The position numbers were made by a program, and so were the translations under genes. From contig JAAZDZ010000338.1 of assembly GCA_012512545.1 (NCBI GenBank), forward strand, positions 1 to 11,166: a stretch of 11,166 nt of DNA. Direction: 5' to 3'. The notes beneath the pieces are model-generated. The model had not been told where the DNA came from, did no database searches, and saw only the letters and a list, made by a program, of their open reading frames with translations. This DNA is from Alcaligenaceae bacterium (GTDB lineage: Bacteria > Pseudomonadota > Gammaproteobacteria > Burkholderiales > Burkholderiaceae_B). Positions 8,149-11,166 of this stretch are shown here, piece after piece. The number at the start of each line of letters is the position of its first letter. The stretch's first letter is position 1.

Positions 8149-9236
8149 GCCGTACCGACCCGGCGATTGAAGGCTTGCAGGCGTATGTGGTGGGCGGCGC
8201 GGTGCGCGACGCCCTGCTGCATCAGCCCGCAGGCGACCGCGATTGGGTGGTGGTGGGCGCCACACCCGCCGAAATGGAAGCGCGCGGCTTCATCCCCGTA
8301 GGGGGCGACTTTCCCGTGTTTCTGCATCCGCGCAGCAAGGAAGAATTTGCCCTGGCCCGCACCGAAAGAAAATCCGGGCGTGGCTACAAAGGCTTTACCT
8401 TCTACACCGGCACCGATGTCACCCTGGAAGATGACTTGCAGCGCCGCGATCTCACCATCAATGCCATTGCCCGGCATGCGGATGGCACGCTGGTCGATCC
8501 TTGCGGCGGGCTCGCCGATCTCCAGGCCAGGGTGTTGCGCCATGTTGGGGCGGCGTTTTCCGAAGACCCGGTGCGCCTGTTGCGGCTGGCACGGTTTGCC
8601 GCCCGCTACCCTGCTTTTACGGTTGCGCCGGAAACGCTGCAGCAGGCCATTCTGCTGGTGGAGTCGGGCGAAGTGGACGCCCTGGTGCCGGAACGAGTCT
8701 GGCAGGAAGTCGCCAAAGGCTTGATGGCTGAGCGCCCGGCCCGCATGTTCGAGGTCTTGGCCGGGAGCGGGGCACTGGCGCGGGTCATGCCTGAACTGGT
8801 GTATACCGATGAGATCGGCGTTGAACTTGCCAGGGCGCACAGTAACGGCCTGCCTCTGGCATCGCGGTACGCTATTTTATGCCGCTGCACACCAGAATCC
8901 GATGCGCTCAGCCGCCGCGTGCGCGCGCCTTCCGAATGCGCTTCGCATGCGGTGTTGCTGCGTGAAATGCTGGGCGGCCTGGATGCGCAGGATGCTGAAT
9001 CGGCCCTGAGCTTGATGGAACGTTGCGATGTGCTGCGCAAGCCGCAGCGCTTCAGGGATCTTCTGCTGGCCTGCGCCTGTGTGCGCGAGGTGGATGGCGC
9101 CGCCTGGGAGGCCCGTATGCAAGCCATATGCGGCGTGGATGCGGGGGCTATCGCTCAGGCATGCGAAGATCGCAGCCGCATACCCGCAGCGGTGCGCGCC
9201 GCGCGGCTGCAGGCCCTGGAAGCGCTTTTCCTTTAA
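8145..9236 (+). CDS. cca: CCA tRNA nucleotidyltransferase, short form without HD domain
   Basis: Cca adds or repairs the 3'-CCA end of tRNAs without a nucleic-acid template. The 363-residue class II enzyme shows the nucleotidyltransferase motifs in order: VGGAVRD (16-22), the metal-binding DRD (31-33), RRDLTINA (100-107), DPCGG (118-122), and the flexible-loop/motif D region [19 protein letters not shown] (133-151), followed by the EDxxR-type base-selecting helix context. E. coli Cca is about 412 residues with a C-terminal HD phosphohydrolase domain; here the region after residue 220 is shortened and I find no HD or histidine cluster, so phosphatase activity is probably absent. No ATG lies at the N-terminus; TTG at 8145, overlapping the slt stop, is the best start, and lacks a clear ribosome site, so translation is probably coupled to slt. 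TTG at 8172 is an alternative. Confidence 0.93.
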   Translation: MSRTDPAIEGLQAYVVGGAVRDALLHQPAGDRDWVVVGATPAEMEARGFIPVGGDFPVFLHPRSKEEFALARTERKSGRGYKGFTFYTGTDVTLEDDLQRRDLTINAIARHADGTLVDPCGGLADLQARVLRHVGAAFSEDPVRLLRLARFAARYPAFTVAPETLQQAILLVESGEVDALVPERVWQEVAKGLMAERPARMFEVLAGSGALARVMPELVYTDEIGVELARAHSNGLPLASRYAILCRCTPESDALSRRVRAPSECASHAVLLREMLGGLDAQDAESALSLMERCDVLRKPQRFRDLLLACACVREVDGAAWEARMQAICGVDAGAIAQACEDRSRIPAAVRAARLQALEALFL

Positions 9237-9243
9237 GTTGTAT

Positions 9244-10467
9244 CTACAAAGTATCCCTTTTGTCGCCGCGCAGGAAACCGGTCAAGGGCGGCTCCACGCC
9301 ACGGCCCACGGCCAGTACCTTGAAGAGTTCTCCCATTTCGGCTTCGGATACCAGTTTTTGCACGGCCGACAAAGTGGCTTGCCTGGCTGTGGAATCAGGG
9401 GCGTTCATGTGGTTTTGCAGCACTTCGGGCAGCCCGGCGTTCAGCAGAAAGCGCGCCTGATTGGTATAGCCCAGCACATCCAGCCCGCCTTCAAGCGCGG
9501 CGTCGGCCATGGCGGTGAAATCCACGTGCGCGGTGATGTCCTGGATACCTGCCAGCACCAGCGCCTGATCATGGCTGTGGTGGCGGAAGTGGCACATCAG
9601 GGTGCCTGTGATGCGCTGTGGGTGGTAGTACTCGCGTTGCGGAAACCCGTAGTCGATCAGCAGGGCGACCCCTGCTTCCAGCCAGCTGCCCAGCTGCCGC
9701 ATCCAGGCTTCGGCCTGCAGATTGATTTCGGAGCGGTAGCCGGGCAGGGCGGGCATGCGCTGCCCGATGGCGGCGCTCAGTTCAGCTCCCGCCGGGCGTT
9801 CGGCCCAGGAAAACGGCGGAGTTTCACCAGGCCGCGCCTGCACCCCGAGCTCCATGAGTTCACCTGTTTCATTCCAGCGGAACAGGGCTGCGGGCATGGC
9901 ATCCAGCACCTCGTTGGCAATGACGCAGCCTTTGAAAGCGGTCGGCAAGGCATCCAGCCATTGCACTGCACTGGCCCATGGAGCCAGTCGCTGAGCCTGG
10001 CGTTCTGCCAGATCGGCGGAGACTTCCAGAATATGGTATTTGACATCGATGCCGAGTTCTTGCAGCGCTGGAATCAGCGATGCCGCCAGGGCGCCGGTGC
10101 CCGCGCCGAATTCCAGCACGGCATCCGTGCCTGTCATTTGCAGCACGTGCGCGACCTGCCGGGCCAGCACTTCGCCAAAGACCGGAGTCATTTCGGGGGC
10201 GGTGGTGAAGTCGCCTGCCGGCAGACTGGCTCCGAACTTGGTGTTGCCCGCCGCGTAATAACCCAGCCCCGGGGCATAGAGCGCCTGGGCCATCCATTGC
10301 TCAAATGGCAGGAACCCGCCGGGCGCCATGGCAATGCGCTGCAGAAGATGTGCTTCCATGTCGCGGCTGTGCGCCGCGCTGTCGGCATCTACCGGCGGCA
10401 GGCCAGAAGGCATGGTGTCTGGAGGCAGGGGGAAAGCGGCGGGGCCAGAGCCTGCGGGAGGGTTCAT
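9244..10467 (-). CDS. Class I SAM-dependent methyltransferase, MidA/NDUFAF7 (COG1565) family
   Basis: The 407-residue protein belongs to the family of mitochondrial NDUFAF7/MidA, which methylates an arginine of the complex I subunit NDUFS2; the bacterial substrate is not established. Visible motifs are GYY (69-71) with GDFTTAPEMTPVFGE (85-99), SAM-binding motif I LEFGAGTGALA (118-128), the acidic ILEVS (146-150), ANEVLDAMP (184-192), IDYGFP (271-276), and the family-typical CHFRHHSH (292-299) and DITAHVDF (310-317). The first 36 residues are Pro/Ala-rich and probably disordered; starts at Met 19 or Met 37 are possible, but the ATG at 10467 overlaps the stop of the small membrane gene (ATGA), favouring it through coupling. 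It converges on cca with a 7-base gap and no visible terminator. As I recall, a cca neighbour of this type is common in Burkholderiales. Confidence 0.93.
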   Translation of the reverse strand: MNPPAGSGPAAFPLPPDTMPSGLPPVDADSAAHSRDMEAHLLQRIAMAPGGFLPFEQWMAQALYAPGLGYYAAGNTKFGASLPAGDFTTAPEMTPVFGEVLARQVAHVLQMTGTDAVLEFGAGTGALAASLIPALQELGIDVKYHILEVSADLAERQAQRLAPWASAVQWLDALPTAFKGCVIANEVLDAMPAALFRWNETGELMELGVQARPGETPPFSWAERPAGAELSAAIGQRMPALPGYRSEINLQAEAWMRQLGSWLEAGVALLIDYGFPQREYYHPQRITGTLMCHFRHHSHDQALVLAGIQDITAHVDFTAMADAALEGGLDVLGYTNQARFLLNAGLPEVLQNHMNAPDSTARQATLSAVQKLVSEAEMGELFKVLAVGRGVEPPLTGFLRGDKRDTL

Positions 10468-10667
10468 TCGATATCCTCTGGTGACTGATCAGCCCGCTGC
10501 CTGCCGGATTTCTTGCGGTTCAGAATGCGCAGGGCGTTATACATCGACAGCAGGAAAGAGATCAGCAAGGCCGCGATAAAGGCCACGATGTAGTTGCCAA
10601 GCAGCACCCACAGCGGCAGAGACAGAATCAGGGCAAGAAGGAAGGGGTGGTTCAGGATCTGCTTCAT
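10464..10667 (-). CDS. Small membrane protein (67 aa), unknown function
   Basis: The product starts MKQILNHPFLLALILSLPLW and has two closely spaced hydrophobic segments (about residues 8-24 and 27-45), then a basic, hydrophilic tail (NRKKSGRQR, 50-58) ending in acidic residues. The positive tail suggests a hairpin with both ends in the cytoplasm. I do not recognise the family. The case for a real gene is the coherent membrane-protein composition and the four-base ATGA overlap with the downstream methyltransferase gene, which suggests the pair is co-translated. The ribosome site is poor (CGGG close to the ATG). TATAGT on the coding strand (near 10676-10681) could be a -10 box, which would make the leader extremely short. 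Confidence 0.72.
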   Translation of the reverse strand: MKQILNHPFLLALILSLPLWVLLGNYIVAFIAALLISFLLSMYNALRILNRKKSGRQRADQSPEDIE

Positions 10668-10762
10668 CGACCCGTACTATACCGCGCAATGATCAGGCGG
10701 CTGTGGCATCGCTCTGGGGTGGAAGCTTATCTTGCCGTCTGCGGCGCAGTGTCAGGACAGTG

Positions 10763-10827
10763 GCCTGCCGGGGCACAAGCCCCCCCCCGCCACGCGGGCT
10801 GCCTTGCGGCGCCGGCAGGCGGGGGCT
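10763..10827 (-). terminator. GC-rich inverted repeats downstream of the right-edge gene
   Basis: The 172-base gap between the right-edge gene stop (10840) and the small membrane gene start (10667) contains a 9-base inverted repeat, GCCTGCCGG (10763-10771) with CCGGCAGGC (10812-10820). A second, overlapping one pairs AGCCCCC.. of 10778-10791 with GGCGGGGGCT (10818-10827). The two cannot both form fully. The arm includes a run of nine C (10780-10788). It is in the right place to end the upstream minus-strand transcript, but no T-run follows, so the terminator role is tentative. Confidence 0.45.
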
Positions 10828-10839
10828 GGAACTTATGCT

Positions 10840-11166
10840 TCAGAAGCGCGCGGTGTTGCGTTGGGGGCGGTCTGCGCGGCGAGGAGCGGCGCTGCGGTCA
10901 GCAGAGCGCGTGGTAGGGCGGCCCGGGCGGTGGGCACCTTCGGCGCCGCGCGGCTTGCGGTCATTCGACCACTCGGAGCGGCGCTCGCCCTTCCACTCGG
11001 GCTTGCCTTCCCGGGCGCGGCCCGGTTGCCATTCGCTGCGGCCTTCCGGGCGGCGGTCGGCTTTCCATTCGGGGCGGGGGCCTGCCTTCCACTCAGATGG
11101 CTGGCGGTCGCTCTTGCGCTCCCCGTTCCATTCGGGCTTGCGGGCGCCTTGCGGGCGGCCATAGCC
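10840..11166 (-). CDS. C-terminal tail of a basic, repeat-rich protein (possibly RNA helicase RhlE-like), partial
   Basis: An open minus-strand frame enters from the right edge and ends with TGA at 10840-10842, giving 108 residues. It begins GYGRPQGARKPEWNGERK and is dominated by Arg, Pro, Glu, Lys and Gly, with six Glu-Trp pairs in alternating PEW and SEW contexts (residues 11-13, 24-26, 32-34, 44-46, 56-58, 64-66), and ends RNTARF. This composition is typical of disordered RNA-binding tails such as those of betaproteobacterial DEAD-box helicases (RhlE) or the pseudouridine synthase RluB; the folded domain is outside the window, so the family is not certain. I prefer this frame over two competing open frames because codon third positions are GC-rich and the repeats are coherent only here. 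The GC-rich inverted repeats follow the stop. Confidence 0.7.
   Translation of the reverse strand, partial: GYGRPQGARKPEWNGERKSDRQPSEWKAGPRPEWKADRRPEGRSEWQPGRAREGKPEWKGERRSEWSNDRKPRGAEGAHRPGRPTTRSADRSAAPRRADRPQRNTARF

Noticed and set aside
9028..10488. Open frame of 486 codons on the plus strand opposite the methyltransferase
   Set aside because: It overlaps the end of cca in a wrong frame and runs antisense to a gene with clear SAM-binding motifs.
10703..11164. Plus-strand and second minus-strand open frames at the right edge
   Set aside because: They overlap the PEW/SEW frame; their Ser/Arg/Ala-rich translations arise from the same repeats read out of frame.

Overview
The window looks like ordinary chromosomal core sequence from a high-GC betaproteobacterium. 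Alcaligenaceae (the Bordetella/Achromobacter side of Burkholderiales) is the best guess. The reasons are the close protein resemblance of MetK, AhcY and Cca to what I recall of that family, the order metK, SAH riboswitch, ahcY, four-helix membrane protein, metF, and the paired lipid A acyltransferases beside metK. This placement is from memory; no search was run. I see no mobile element, CRISPR array, prophage or rRNA/tRNA gene.

Layout. Positions 1-1102 (minus strand) carry two tandem LpxL/HtrB-type acyltransferases joined by a 4-base start/stop overlap; the second runs off the left edge. Positions 1103-1340 are a divergent intergenic region with the promoter and leader of metK. Positions 1341-5268 (plus strand) form the activated-methyl-cycle block: metK makes S-adenosylmethionine, an S-adenosylhomocysteine (SAH) riboswitch senses the product of methyl transfer, ahcY hydrolyses SAH, a small four-helix membrane protein follows, and metF, overlapping it by 4 bases, makes the methyl-tetrahydrofolate used to rebuild methionine. 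A hairpin at 5300-5323 separates metF from a converging 5-formyltetrahydrofolate cyclo-ligase gene (5356-5985, minus), also a folate gene.

Positions 6013-8148 (plus) encode a lipoprotein soluble lytic transglycosylase, followed with a 4-base TTGA overlap by a short CCA-adding enzyme without a recognisable HD domain (8145-9236). Converging on it from the right, with a 7-base gap, is a minus-strand pair: a 67-residue membrane protein (10464-10667) coupled to a MidA/NDUFAF7-type methyltransferase (9244-10467). The right edge (10840-11166, minus) is the C-terminal tail of a larger basic protein with repeated PEW/SEW motifs, perhaps a DEAD-box RNA helicase or other RNA-binding protein.

I did not find an undescribed multi-gene system. 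The most informative points are the competing helices downstream of the SAH aptamer, the unassigned metK leader, the two small membrane proteins of unknown role, the reduced Cca, and the alternating PEW/SEW tail. Long open frames opposite the real genes are explained by the high-GC codon bias.
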